Positions 54,145 through 62,749 of a DNA stretch of 64,000 nucleotides are shown here, one piece after another. Location: contig UPYI01000002.1 in assembly GCA_900538555.1 (NCBI GenBank), positions 1-64,000 on the forward strand, in the 5' to 3' direction. The position numbers were made by a program, and so were the translations under genes. Positions within the stretch are counted from its first letter, which is position 1, and each line of letters starts with the position of its first letter. The notes below the pieces were generated by a model. That model saw nothing but the letters and a program-made list of their open reading frames with translations, had not been told where the DNA came from and did not search any database. This stretch comes from an uncultured Porphyromonadaceae bacterium. Lineage in GTDB: Bacteria; Bacteroidota; Bacteroidia; Bacteroidales; Barnesiellaceae.

Positions 54145-54459
54145 ATGGCTCTTAAAATCACAGACGCAAACGCAAACGAACTTATCGAATCGGGGAAACC
54201 CGTAGTTATCGACTTCTGGGCTGAATGGTGCGGACCCTGCCGCCAGATCGCTCCTTATGTAGACGAACTCGCCGCAGAATTCGAAGGTCGTGTAACCATC
54301 GGAAAATACAATGTAGACGACGATTCCGACCTGAGCGCAACATTCGGAATCCGCAACATCCCCACTCTGCTCTTCTTCAAAGAGGGTAAATTGGTAGACA
54401 AACATGTCGGATCGACATCAAAAGCCGATTTGCAAAAGAAAATCGAAGCTCTCCTGTAA
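54145..54459 (+). CDS. trxA: Thioredoxin
   Basis: A 104-residue cytosolic disulfide reductase with the active site WCGPC (Trp28 to Cys32), the cis-Pro in RNIPTLLFFK (about 73) and the conserved Asp/Phe before the active site (VIDFWAEWCG). It is single, with its own promoter and a perfect terminator. Confidence 0.97.
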   Translation: MALKITDANANELIESGKPVVIDFWAEWCGPCRQIAPYVDELAAEFEGRVTIGKYNVDDDSDLSATFGIRNIPTLLFFKEGKLVDKHVGSTSKADLQKKIEALL

Positions 54460-54481
54460 GATCCGAGCCTATAAAAAAGGG

Positions 54482-54524
54482 AACGGGTGCAGCCGAATGC
54501 GGTCGCACCCGTTTTCTTTTTTTT
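54482..54524 (+). terminator. Intrinsic terminator of trxA
   Basis: Perfect 9-bp stem AACGGGTGC (54482-54490) with GCACCCGTT (54505-54513), then TTCTTTTTTTT. Confidence 0.9.
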
Positions 54525-54562
54525 CATTTCCGGCTTATCGCCAAACGGCACAACCGATTTCT

Positions 54563-54593
54563 TTGCATATTTCAGAAATAAAACCTATATTTA
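54563..54593 (+). promoter_or_regulatory. Promoter of the radical SAM/lipoprotein unit
   Basis: TTG at 54563-54565, 20-base spacer, TATATTTA at 54586-54593 (last base off consensus). It follows the trxA terminator, so the two-gene unit is separately transcribed. The start codon at 54652 is preceded by AGGAAGGAGG, another strong ribosome binding site. Confidence 0.7.
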
Positions 54594-54651
54594 CAAACAC
54601 ATACAATCCTATCGTGCGAATTGGTTCTGAATAAATAGGAAGGAGGAATAA

Positions 54652-55737
54652 ATGAATAAATACGAACGCCTGTCCGTTCGACGTCGTCTGGGGCTCGAAA
54701 TCGCCCGCAAAATGCAAGACGAATTAATCGAAGAGCATCCGCTGAAACAATTGTTTTGGGAGTGCACCTTGCGATGCAACCTGCATTGCCGGCACTGCGG
54801 CAGCGACTGCAAAAAAGTTTCCGACCGACCCGACATGCCCAAAGAGGTATTTCTGAATGTACTCGACACAATCGCACAAAAGACCGACCCGCACAAAGTA
54901 TTCGTAATCGTCACCGGAGGCGAACCGCTTATGCGTGAAGATCTCGAAGAGTGCGGTGCGGCAATCTACCAAAAAGGATTCCCGTGGGGTATGGTGACCA
55001 ACGGACTATATCTGTCGCACGAACGGTTTCAACGGCTATTGGCAGCCGGACTTCATACGGCAACTGTCAGTCTGGACGGATTTGCACAAGAGCACAATTG
55101 GATGCGCGGGCACTCCCACAGTTTCGACAAAGCGGTAAATGCGATCAAGTGCATGGCAGAAACTCCCGGTTTTATCTTCGACGTAGTCACCTGTGCCAAT
55201 AACCGGAACTTTCCGTATCTGGAAGAGTTAAAAGAATTCTTAATCGAAAACGGAGTAAAACGATGGCGCATCCTCACCATCTTTCCGGTGGGGCGTGCAG
55301 CCAATGACCCCGACCTGCAACTTTCAGGCGAACGGTTTCGCGAAGTAATGGAATTTATCAAACGCAGCCGGAAAGAGGGGCGCATCCATGTAAGCTACGG
55401 ATGCGAAGGATTCCTCGGCAACTACGAAGGCGAAGTGCGCGATCATTTCTTTTCTTGCCAGGCTGGAATCACAGTAGGCTCGGTTCTTATCAACGGAGCC
55501 ATTTCGGGATGTCCCAGCATCCGGGCGGATTATCATCAAGGCAATATCTACGAAGACGATTTCATGGAGGTATGGGAACGTAAATTCTATCCGCACCGGC
55601 ATCGGGAATGGATGCGGCACGAAGAGTGCGCGGAATGCAAATACTTCCGATATTGCCGGGGGAACGGGATGCACCTGCGCAACGACAAAGGCGAACTGTT
55701 GTTTTGCCATCTGAAACGATTACAAACTACTAAATAA
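54652..55737 (+). CDS. Radical SAM/SPASM maturase of a lipoprotein-modifying pair
   Basis: A 361-residue cytosolic enzyme. The radical SAM cluster motif C-x3-C-x2-C is Cys42, Cys46 and Cys49 (CNLHCRHC), with an extra Cys38 and Cys53 nearby; VTGGEP (87-92) is the SAM-binding glycine motif. The C-terminal SPASM domain has Cys269, Cys287, Cys326, Cys329, Cys335 and Cys352, enough for auxiliary [4Fe-4S] clusters typical of peptide-modifying enzymes. It fits the family called the radical SAM enzyme of the rSAM/lipoprotein system. The next gene, 8 bases downstream, encodes the matching lipoprotein, the expected substrate. The chemistry performed is unknown. Confidence 0.92.
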   Translation: MNKYERLSVRRRLGLEIARKMQDELIEEHPLKQLFWECTLRCNLHCRHCGSDCKKVSDRPDMPKEVFLNVLDTIAQKTDPHKVFVIVTGGEPLMREDLEECGAAIYQKGFPWGMVTNGLYLSHERFQRLLAAGLHTATVSLDGFAQEHNWMRGHSHSFDKAVNAIKCMAETPGFIFDVVTCANNRNFPYLEELKEFLIENGVKRWRILTIFPVGRAANDPDLQLSGERFREVMEFIKRSRKEGRIHVSYGCEGFLGNYEGEVRDHFFSCQAGITVGSVLINGAISGCPSIRADYHQGNIYEDDFMEVWERKFYPHRHREWMRHEECAECKYFRYCRGNGMHLRNDKGELLFCHLKRLQTTK

Positions 55738-55745
55738 ATCACATC

Positions 55746-56201
55746 ATGAAAAAACTTATCACCCAATCTCTGTCCGCGTTGTTGTCTTTATTAGGATTTT
55801 CCGGATGTTCCGGATTTGGGTTCGGGCTCTGCGAATATGGTACGCCGACTACCGACTATCAGATAAGAGGCACAGTAACATCGGACGACGGATCGCCTAT
55901 AAAGGATATTCGGGTCACCATCGCCCAGTCGGAATGGGATAGACAAGATACGCTATACACCGACCAAGACGGGAAATTCGCAAGCAAAATATTAAAGGAC
56001 TGGTACATAGGAGATCAAACAGTCCGCTTCCACGACATCGACGGCGAGGCGAACGGCGGCAGATTCAAACCGGATACTCTGCCCGTACGCAATCTGGATT
56101 CGAAGAGAATAAAGAAAGGCGACGGAGATTGGTATCAAGGCTTGTATGAATTGAAAGCAGATATCGCACTGTCGAAAGAATCGGACGAAGAAGCCGAATA
56201 A
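55746..56201 (+). CDS. Radical SAM-associated lipoprotein, likely modified substrate
   Basis: A 151-residue lipoprotein. The signal ends with lipobox GFSGC (Cys21 lipidated). A short Gly/Phe tract, SGFGFGL, leads to Cys29 in the family motif CEYGTP (29-34), followed by a small carboxypeptidase-regulatory/transthyretin-like beta-sandwich (about 38-135) with RGTVTSDDGSPIKDIRVTI and TDQDGKFASK. The tail is acidic. Homologues sit next to the SPASM enzyme, which is thought to modify the protein before export. The Cys29-Tyr31 region is the likely target because it is conserved and outside the folded domain; this is inferred. Confidence 0.88.
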   Translation: MKKLITQSLSALLSLLGFSGCSGFGFGLCEYGTPTTDYQIRGTVTSDDGSPIKDIRVTIAQSEWDRQDTLYTDQDGKFASKILKDWYIGDQTVRFHDIDGEANGGRFKPDTLPVRNLDSKRIKKGDGDWYQGLYELKADIALSKESDEEAE

Positions 56202-56215
56202 CACGCACATCCGGC

Positions 56216-56277
56216 TCTTAGACATTCCAACGCACCGAAAAAGGGGCGCATCGAAAATTTCATTTCGACACGCCCCT
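56216..56277 (-). repeat. Truncated family-1 repeat, copy E; terminator of gdhA
   Basis: Minus orientation. The hairpin AGGGGCG..TCGAAAT/ATTTTCGA..CGCCCCT (56242-56277) lies about 50 bases after the gdhA stop. Only the first roughly 20 bases of the family-1 tail remain (GCGTTGGAATGTCTAAG). It can also end the convergent lipoprotein transcript. Confidence 0.82.
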
Positions 56278-56327
56278 ATATAATCAAAGGATTCGGATTA
56301 CGAATCCCTTTCCATCCACCGGTACGG

Positions 56328-57662
56328 CTACAAGATTCCTTGCGCCATCATCGCTTTGGCCACCTTCATGAATCCGGCAGTATTCGCGCCTTTCACATAA
56401 TTGATATATCCGTCGGGTTGCGTCCCGTAACGGGTACACTGTGTATGAATGTCGTGCATGATCTGTTTCAACTTCTCATCCACCTCTTCTGCGCTCCAAC
56501 TCAGCTTCATCGAATTCTGTGTCATCTCCAATCCGCTCACCGAAACACCTCCGGCATTCGCCGCCTTGCCCGGGGCATAGAGTATTTTCGCTTTCAGGAA
56601 CTCACCGATCGCTTCGGGCGTAGAAGGCATGTTCGCACCCTCCGACACGGCAATACATCCGTTTGCCAACAAGGTACGGGCATCATCTCCGTCTATTTCA
56701 TTCTGTGTGGCACTCGGCATGGCAATATCGCATTTTTCGCCCCACGGACGGCCACCCTCTACATATTTGCAACCATACTCTTCGGCATACTCGCGAATGC
56801 GTCCGCGATAAAGATTTTTCAGTTCAAAGATATATTCCAGTTTCGCTTCGTCGATACCGTCGGGATCATATATATAACCGTCGCTATCGGACATCGTCAC
56901 CACTTTTGCACCCAAAGAAATCAATTTCTTCACCGTGTATTGTGCCACATTACCCGAACCGGAAACCGTTACGACCTTACCTTTCAAGTCTATGCCGCGT
57001 GTCTTCAACATCTCCAACAGGAAATAGACATTTCCGTATCCGGTAGCCTCGGGACGAATCAACGAACCGCCGAATTCCAATCCCTTGCCGGTAAACGTAC
57101 CCGTATTCTCACGCGCCAGCTTCTTATACATTCCATACATATAACCGACCTCACGACCGCCGACACCGATATCACCGGCAGGGACATCCGTCTCTGCTCC
57201 AATATGCCGCCAAAGCTCGGTCACAAAAGCCTGACAGAAACGCATCACCTCCATATCCGACTTCCCTTTCGGAGAGAAGTCCGAACCGCCTTTGCCCCCG
57301 CCCATAGGGAGCGTAGTCAATGCGTTCTTAAAAGTCTGCTCGAACGCCAAGAACTTCAAGATCGAGAGATTGACCGACGAATGGAAACGAATACCGCCCT
57401 TGTACGGACCGATCGCATTGTTATGCTGTATCCGATACCCCATATTGGTGCGTACCTTTCCGCTATCGTCTACCCACGACACCCGAAATGAAAAAATCCG
57501 ATCGGGGATGCAAAGCCGCTCGATCAGATTGTAACGATCAAACTCAGGATGCTCGTTATACACATCCTCGATTGTAGACAATACTTCTTCTACCGCCTGA
57601 TGATATTCAGGCTCATTCGGGAAGCGACGTTGCAAATCGCTCAATACCTGTTTTACGTCCAT
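56328..57662 (-). CDS. gdhA: NADP-specific glutamate dehydrogenase
   Basis: A 444-residue hexameric enzyme that makes glutamate from 2-oxoglutarate and ammonium. Motifs are the substrate site YKGGIRFHSSVNLSILKFL, the catalytic lysine region LPMGGGKGGSDFSPKGKSD (about 122-140) with PAGDIGVGGREVGYMYG, and the nucleotide-binding VTVSGSGNVAQYTVKKL (about 235-250; GSGNVA). The following VVTMSDSDG suits NADPH. Length matches the bacterial NADP-type. The single gene has a structured leader (57712-57750) and ends at a family-1 hairpin. It is probably the main ammonium-assimilating enzyme. Confidence 0.97.
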   Translation of the reverse strand: MDVKQVLSDLQRRFPNEPEYHQAVEEVLSTIEDVYNEHPEFDRYNLIERLCIPDRIFSFRVSWVDDSGKVRTNMGYRIQHNNAIGPYKGGIRFHSSVNLSILKFLAFEQTFKNALTTLPMGGGKGGSDFSPKGKSDMEVMRFCQAFVTELWRHIGAETDVPAGDIGVGGREVGYMYGMYKKLARENTGTFTGKGLEFGGSLIRPEATGYGNVYFLLEMLKTRGIDLKGKVVTVSGSGNVAQYTVKKLISLGAKVVTMSDSDGYIYDPDGIDEAKLEYIFELKNLYRGRIREYAEEYGCKYVEGGRPWGEKCDIAMPSATQNEIDGDDARTLLANGCIAVSEGANMPSTPEAIGEFLKAKILYAPGKAANAGGVSVSGLEMTQNSMKLSWSAEEVDEKLKQIMHDIHTQCTRYGTQPDGYINYVKGANTAGFMKVAKAMMAQGIL

Positions 57663-57711
57663 AAGCTTTTAAGACTTGGAGATTTTTTACTTTTTTACCT
57701 TTTACCCCTAT

Positions 57712-57774
57712 AACCGCGGGAGGACACTCTGAAAGTCCATTCCCCCGGTTTTCTTTTTAATCGACGCAAAGATA
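57712..57774 (-). promoter_or_regulatory. Promoter and hairpin leader of gdhA
   Basis: On the minus strand TATCTTTG (complement of 57767-57774) is a -7 box. The transcript then folds into an imperfect stem at 57712-57750 (AACCG, GGGA and GGAC pair with GTCC, TCCC and CGGTT, with one bulge and one mismatch; loop about 9 bases) that is not followed by a T run, so it is not a simple terminator. It may be a nitrogen-responsive element. The rest of 57775-57956 has nothing I recognise. Confidence 0.5.
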
Positions 57775-57956
57775 ATTCTTATTTTGACAAAAAGAAAGAA
57801 TTTCTACAATTAAAATATCAAATAAAAATATTTATTCGTATAATTATAAAAAACAGATACAGATTCGATGCTTTTCGATTAAAAAGAAAACCAGACCGGC
57901 ATACATCCATACGACCGAGCGATATACGGCAGAACCGAAAGCAAAGCACCGGAAGG

Positions 57957-58003
57957 GAAAAAACAGCTCCCGAAAGGCACATATTCGTACATTTCGGGAG
58001 CTG
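57957..58003 (-). terminator. Intrinsic terminator of cca
   Basis: Perfect 12-bp stem CAGCTCCCGAAA (57964-57975) and TTTCGGGAGCTG (57992-58003), followed on the minus strand by TTTTTTCCC. Confidence 0.85.
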
Positions 58004-58045
58004 CTTTGCAAAAGGTTTCGAACCTTTCAAGGCTATCGGTTCGCA

Positions 58046-59500
58046 CTACGATTGCACCGGATAGATTCCCCGGGCAGCAGCGCGTTCGAGCAGAAAGCGG
58101 AATGCGGCATCCCGCTCGTTAGGGATCACGCCGTCGAGTATCGCATCTTTGATCTCCTGTTTCAGAATACCGACTATCGGCGACGGTCCCACACCGAAAG
58201 TCGTCATAATATCATCGCCCGTCACCGGAGGTTGCATATTCCGGATACGGTCTTTCTCTTCGATCTCCTTCAACTTGCGGCGTACCAATTCGAAATTATC
58301 ACGGAAACGTTTTACCTTCTCCCGGTTCTTCGATGTTATATCCGATTCGCAAAGCATCATCAGGTCGTCGATGTCATCCCCGGCATCGAACAGCAAACGA
58401 CGTACCGCCGAGTCGGTCACGATCTCTTCTGCCAGAACAATCGGACGCATGTGCAACCCGACTAACTTCTGCACATATTTCATCTTTTCGTTCAACGGCA
58501 GTTTCATTCTCCGGAATATCTGCGGAATCATTTTCTCGCCGACAAAATTATGATTGTGGAACGTCCAGCCCAGCCGGGTATCGTAACGCTTAGTCTTCGG
58601 TTTACCGATGTCGTGGAACAACGCAGCCCAACGCAGCCACTCATTCCGCGAGCGCAGCGCCACATTGTCCAGCACTTCGAGTGTATGGTAGAAATTATCC
58701 TTATGACCGCGCCCGGCTACCGTTTCTATACCTTTCAGCGCATCGAGTTCGGGACAGACATAAGGCAACAGCTTGCATTCATCCAACAAGATAAAGCCTT
58801 TCGACGGCTCGTCCGAGCGCATGATCTTGCCCAACTCATCGGCAATACGCTCCCGCGAAATGATCTCGATACGCTCCCGGTTGCGTTCGATTGCCGCAAA
58901 CGTAGACGGCTCGATACGGAAACGAAGCTGCGTGGCAAAACGGATCGCCCGCATCATCCGCAACGGATCGTCACTGAACGTAATATCCGGATCGAGCGGT
59001 GTACGGATAATCCCATTGTCCAGATCGTCCATACCGCCGAACGGGTCTACCAGTTCGCCGAAGCGATCCCGGTTCAGACAGATCGCCATCGCATTAATGG
59101 TGAAATCCCGACGGTTCTGATCGTCCTGCAACGTTCCGTCCTCCACTAACGGTTTGCGCGAATCGGAACGATACGACTCCTTTCGGGCTCCGACAAACTC
59201 GATCTCTACCGGTTCGTCGCTCCGCTTCGGAAAGAACTTCACTTGCGCCGTACCGAAATTTTTAAATACCGAGAGATATGCCCTGCCCAGCCGATCGCGC
59301 TTGATACGCTGCACAAGCCGCTCCGCCAATTCTATACCGCTGCCCAATGTGACGACATCGACATCTTTCGAGGTGCGATAAAGAAATATATCACGGACAT
59401 ATCCGCCGATCACGAAACACGGACGGTTCAGTTCATCTGCCGTCTCGCCGATCCATTTAAAAAAATCATCGCTTAAACTGTCTGCTATCAGGTCTTGCAT
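58046..59500 (-). CDS. cca: CCA tRNA nucleotidyltransferase with HD domain
   Basis: A 484-residue class II nucleotidyltransferase that adds or repairs the CCA end of tRNA, essential because the tRNA here has no encoded CCA. The start at 59500 follows a -7 box (TAATTTTG, complement of 59522-59529), so the Met eight codons upstream is not used. The head domain has GGYVRDIFLYRTSKDVDVVT (metal Asp pair), then QNRRDFTINAMA and DDPLRMMRAIRFA. The C-terminal HD domain (about 255-370: RWAALFHDIGKPKTK) is typical of the bacterial Cca/PcnB fusion type. Confidence 0.95.
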   Translation of the reverse strand: MQDLIADSLSDDFFKWIGETADELNRPCFVIGGYVRDIFLYRTSKDVDVVTLGSGIELAERLVQRIKRDRLGRAYLSVFKNFGTAQVKFFPKRSDEPVEIEFVGARKESYRSDSRKPLVEDGTLQDDQNRRDFTINAMAICLNRDRFGELVDPFGGMDDLDNGIIRTPLDPDITFSDDPLRMMRAIRFATQLRFRIEPSTFAAIERNRERIEIISRERIADELGKIMRSDEPSKGFILLDECKLLPYVCPELDALKGIETVAGRGHKDNFYHTLEVLDNVALRSRNEWLRWAALFHDIGKPKTKRYDTRLGWTFHNHNFVGEKMIPQIFRRMKLPLNEKMKYVQKLVGLHMRPIVLAEEIVTDSAVRRLLFDAGDDIDDLMMLCESDITSKNREKVKRFRDNFELVRRKLKEIEEKDRIRNMQPPVTGDDIMTTFGVGPSPIVGILKQEIKDAILDGVIPNERDAAFRFLLERAAARGIYPVQS

Positions 59501-59653
59501 ATTCACTGTTTTTGCTCCGCACAAAATTACATCTTTTTATTCAATATCGAAAACCGAAGCCGATCGGGGGCAAAGTAAAACCGGACAATGAAAAACGCTC
59601 CATACCCGCGCCTGCCGGACTGCCGCCGTTTCCGGGACCGACCGTTACAAACC

Positions 59654-59694
59654 GACAGGGGCGACCCGAAAATAAATCCGAATCGCCCCGTCTG
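59654..59694 (-). terminator. Possible terminator after tadA
   Basis: Stem GACAGGGGCGA (59654-59664) and TCGCCCC-GTCTG (59683-59694) with one mismatch. On the minus strand it is followed by GGTTTGTAA, a weak T run. It is about 150 bases beyond the tadA stop, with a family-2 repeat between. Confidence 0.5.
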
Positions 59695-59700
59695 CTATTT

Positions 59701-59790
59701 TAAACTTCCGGTTTTCATTAAACGCTACGCCCCGGCATATTCGGTTCAAGTTTTCACGCGACCGCTTCTGCACTCGACTTGCAGTTTATC
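59701..59790 (+). repeat. Family-2 intergenic repeat, single unit
   Basis: TAAACTTCCGGTTTTCATTAA-like start, CGCCCCGGCATAT, CGGTTCAAGTTTTCAC and CTTCTGCACTCGACTTGCAG. The CAAGTTT-ACTTG inverted repeat is degraded here. It lies between cca and tadA. Confidence 0.85.
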
Positions 59791-59842
59791 CTCAAATCCT
59801 GTGAGCGCAAATGCGCAACACACAGATAGCCTCACGTACTAT

Positions 59843-60289
59843 TTACCGACGTTTGCCTTTGAAGAACTCACGCATCAGCGAGGCGCATTCCGCCTCCAAC
59901 ACCCCGCTTGTCACCTCCGTTTTCGGATGCAAGGCGTCAGGGGCTAATTTCCCGAAACCGCGTTTTTCATCTGCCGCACCATACACCACACGAGCGATCT
60001 GCGACCACCCCAACGCTCCGGCGCACATAACACACGGTTCGACCGTAACATACAGTGTACAATCGGTCAGATATTTTCCGCCGAGCCGGTTCGCTGCCGA
60101 CGTTATCGCCTGCATCTCGGCATGCGCGGTCACATCGGTCAAAGTCTCGGTCAAATTATATGCCCGGGCTATCACCTGACCTTTGCACACCACCACTGCC
60201 CCGATCGGAATCTCATCGCGTCGCATCGCCTCTTCCGCTTCGTGCAACGCCATCCCCATGAATTTCTCGTCGATATTTTCCTCTGCCAT
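59843..60289 (-). CDS. tadA: tRNA-specific adenosine deaminase
   Basis: A 148-residue zinc deaminase that converts the wobble adenosine of tRNA-Arg to inosine. Zinc-binding and catalytic motifs are HAE (56-58) and PCVMC (85-89), with the substrate-side IPIGAVVV (about 27-34) and RVVYGAADEKRG. The ATG overlaps the stop of the SIMPL gene by one base (TAATG), so the two are translationally coupled. Length is normal. Confidence 0.95.
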   Translation of the reverse strand: MAEENIDEKFMGMALHEAEEAMRRDEIPIGAVVVCKGQVIARAYNLTETLTDVTAHAEMQAITSAANRLGGKYLTDCTLYVTVEPCVMCAGALGWSQIARVVYGAADEKRGFGKLAPDALHPKTEVTSGVLEAECASLMREFFKGKRR

Positions 60290-60996
60290 TAATCTTCCAG
60301 ATAATATACAATGGTAGACACTACCCTTACATTTTTCAGATAAGGCGTATTCGCATCGCGGTTCTCGATCGAGAACTGACCCTGATAAGCCGTTTGTATC
60401 TTGCCCAACTTACTGTCCGAATCTTTGGCGAACTGCTCTGCCGACGCGCGTGCATTTTTGGTAGCATCGGCAATCATGCTCGGTTTCAGTTCGTTCAGCC
60501 CCGTAAACAAGAACTGCGTACGGTATTCATAATCGCCCGATACGATCGCCACGCCATTTTCGAGCAAAGAAACCTGTTCGACCAACAACTGGCGCACCAG
60601 ATCCACCTTCGACGACGAAACGGTGATCACCGAAGTCACGTTGTAACGATAAGGCACAGTCATATTGTTGTAGCGTTCAGCTTGCTGGTCGATGATCTGC
60701 GGCGCAGCAATCGAAATCTCCGACTCGTCGATCCCCTTGCCTTTCAGAAACGACACGATAATATCGTTCTTGCGGTTGATCGTACGGTAAATTTCGTTCA
60801 GGTTATTTCCCACCTCTTTATACACCATAGGCCAGATCACCTTGTCGGCAGCCACTTCACGTTCGGACAATCCGCGCACCGAAACCGTGCGGTTCTCTTT
60901 TTTAGCCCGTACTATGCCCACTCCGACACGTTGTCCGAGCAGCCCCATTCCAAGCGCCAAAATAATGGCGGCAACAATTCCTTTCGTATTATTCAT
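60289..60996 (-). CDS. SIMPL domain (DUF541) protein
   Basis: A 235-residue protein with one N-terminal helix (about 7-25, a signal anchor) and a SIMPL/DUF541 domain in the periplasm: VSVRGLSEREVAADKVIW, KNDIIVSFLKGKGIDESEIS and the closing NVRVVSTIVYYLED. The family's role is unclear. It precedes tadA with overlapping stop and start codons. Confidence 0.9.
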   Translation of the reverse strand: MNNTKGIVAAIILALGMGLLGQRVGVGIVRAKKENRTVSVRGLSEREVAADKVIWPMVYKEVGNNLNEIYRTINRKNDIIVSFLKGKGIDESEISIAAPQIIDQQAERYNNMTVPYRYNVTSVITVSSSKVDLVRQLLVEQVSLLENGVAIVSGDYEYRTQFLFTGLNELKPSMIADATKNARASAEQFAKDSDSKLGKIQTAYQGQFSIENRDANTPYLKNVRVVSTIVYYLED

Positions 60997-61208
60997 TGCT
61001 ATACTGTTTTATAGGTTTCTTCTATGTAAAACAACATGCGCACGCCTCCGGTTTATCCACGCCCCGGCAAACGGGCGGCAATAACAGATAGTAAAAGTAC
61101 CTATTTTTATTTTATATTCAAATGTTATGCATTTATTTATTCCACGCCTCGACCGGTACGACAGATTCCGGCACCCGACCGAACGGACATTTATTTCACT
61201 CCGTTTCG

Positions 61209-61239
61209 TTGGAACATCCGTCGGAAATCATTACTTTCG
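61209..61239 (+). promoter_or_regulatory. Promoter of the yraN-mmcQ-birA operon
   Basis: TTG at 61209-61211, 20-base spacer, TACTTTCG at 61232-61239 (one base off). The leader is only about 12 bases, supporting the yraN start at 61258. Confidence 0.7.
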
Positions 61240-61257
61240 TTGTCGGATAACCGGACT

Positions 61258-61638
61258 ATGGCACAACACAACCAATTAGGGAAAAGCGGAGAGACAATTG
61301 CGGCGGAATATCTGACGACACACGGATATATCGTCCGCGACATCAATTGGCGCAGCGGGAAAAAGGAGATCGATATCGTAGCCTATCGCGACAAGACCTT
61401 GGTGATCGTCGAGGTAAAAACCCGCAAAAGCGACCGGTACGAACTCCCGCAGGATGCCGTTTCCGAACGAAAAATCCGAAACCTGATGCTGGCTGCCGAT
61501 GCGTATATCCGCGCCTACGACATTCGGTTCGATATCCGATTCGACATAATCACCCTCATCGGCGACGAAGGAAATTTTCGTCTCGAACACATCGAAGACG
61601 CATTCTTTCCGCCCCTGACAACCCATAACAGACGATGA
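61258..61638 (+). CDS. YraN/UPF0102 endonuclease-like protein
   Basis: A 126-residue protein of the UPF0102 family, with an endonuclease-like fold: GKSGETIAAEYL, the acidic metal-site pattern EIDIVAYRDKTLVIVEVKTRK (about 38-58) and the QDAV, KIRNL segment. Function is not established; nucleic-acid processing is suspected. The promoter at 61209-61239 sets the start. Its stop overlaps the next start (ATGA). Confidence 0.92.
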   Translation: MAQHNQLGKSGETIAAEYLTTHGYIVRDINWRSGKKEIDIVAYRDKTLVIVEVKTRKSDRYELPQDAVSERKIRNLMLAADAYIRAYDIRFDIRFDIITLIGDEGNFRLEHIEDAFFPPLTTHNRR

Positions 61639-62027
61639 ATATAGAATCGCTTCGCGACTACTGCCTGTCGCTTCCGCTCGTTACCGAATGCTTTCCGTTC
61701 GACGAAAGTACGTTGGTATTCAAAGTGGAAAACAAAATGTTTCTTTATACCGGGCTCGACCGGGATGAAAAGGAGATCTGCGTGAAATGCGATCCCGAAA
61801 TAGCCATACAACTGCGCGAACGTTATCCCGAAGTGACACCGGGATACCACAGCAACAAACGGTTGTGGAACTCGATACAGCTCTCGCCTGCCCTCAAAGA
61901 CGATCTGATAAAAAGCTGGATATGCCACTCCTACGAAGAAGTAGTGAAGAAACTGCCGAAAATACGGCGTACGCAGATCATGGAACTAATAGCTCGTTGC
62001 GAGATATGGAAACCGATCGAAATCTGA
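61635..62027 (+). CDS. MmcQ/YjbR-family DNA-binding-like protein
   Basis: A 130-residue protein with the MmcQ/YjbR fold: LVTECFPFDESTLVFKVENKMFLY at the start, CVKCDPEIAIQLRERY, GYHSNKRLWNSIQL and SYEEVVKKLP. Members are described as DNA-binding by structure; a biological role is not known. It is overlapped by 4 bases by yraN and by 22 bases by the next gene. Confidence 0.9.
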   Translation: MNIESLRDYCLSLPLVTECFPFDESTLVFKVENKMFLYTGLDRDEKEICVKCDPEIAIQLRERYPEVTPGYHSNKRLWNSIQLSPALKDDLIKSWICHSYEEVVKKLPKIRRTQIMELIARCEIWKPIEI

Positions 62028-62749
62028 TTGAAAGGTTGCCCGAAACGGCATCCACCAACACCTACCTGAAACAACTGTGCCGGGAGCGGATCCTGCCCGA
62101 AGGATATACCGTATATACCGACCGGCAAACCGCCGGCCGCGGACAACGAGGCAACTCGTGGGAGTCGGAACCGGGCATGAACATCACCATGACCCTGCTG
62201 TTGCGTCCGGTGCATATTCCGATACGGGAACAATTCCGCATCTCGCAGGTAGTGGCATTAGGTGTCACCGATATACTGGGCAGGGAAACCGACGGTTTCT
62301 CCATCAAATGGCCGAACGATATTTACTGGCACGACAAAAAAATTGCCGGCATACTGATTGAGAACACGCTATCGGGAACAGAATACAGTGAAGCGATCGT
62401 CGGTATCGGACTGAACGTAAACCAACGGCAATTCGTGTCGGACGCTCCCAACCCCGTCTCCCTGCGGCAGATCACCGGACACGATTACGACCTCGGGGCA
62501 TTGTTACGGCAATTGGTCGAAGCCATCCACATACGCTATGAGCAATCGAAGAGTCCGGCTCACACCCTGCACGCCGAATATATGGAACGGCTTTACCGCC
62601 GCGACGGATTCTATCGTTACAGCACACCCGGCGGAGAGATATTCGAAGCCCGCGTCGCCGCCATCGAACCCGACGGATTTTTATGTCTGGAAAAACGGAC
62701 GGGCGAAATGAGCCGCTTCGCGTTCAAAGAGGTTTCATTTCTTCTCTAA
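62006..62749 (+). CDS. birA: Biotin-[acetyl-CoA-carboxylase] ligase
   Basis: A 247-residue enzyme that attaches biotin to acetyl-CoA carboxylase and similar proteins. Motifs are TASTNTYL, DRQTAGRGQRGNSWES (the biotinyl-AMP loop), FSIKWPNDIYW, KIAGILIEN and GIGLNVNQ. The C-terminal SH3-like cap follows (about 200-247). It lacks the N-terminal helix-turn-helix of E. coli BirA, so it is a ligase only. It starts inside the preceding gene (22-base overlap) and overlaps the convergent TPR gene at its end by 15 bases. Confidence 0.96.
   Translation: METDRNLIERLPETASTNTYLKQLCRERILPEGYTVYTDRQTAGRGQRGNSWESEPGMNITMTLLLRPVHIPIREQFRISQVVALGVTDILGRETDGFSIKWPNDIYWHDKKIAGILIENTLSGTEYSEAIVGIGLNVNQRQFVSDAPNPVSLRQITGHDYDLGALLRQLVEAIHIRYEQSKSPAHTLHAEYMERLYRRDGFYRYSTPGGEIFEARVAAIEPDGFLCLEKRTGEMSRFAFKEVSFLL

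Noticed and set aside
62735..62749. The 15-base overlap of birA and the TPR gene considered as a sign of frameshift or misannotation
   Set aside because: Both proteins have normal C-termini; small convergent overlaps are common.
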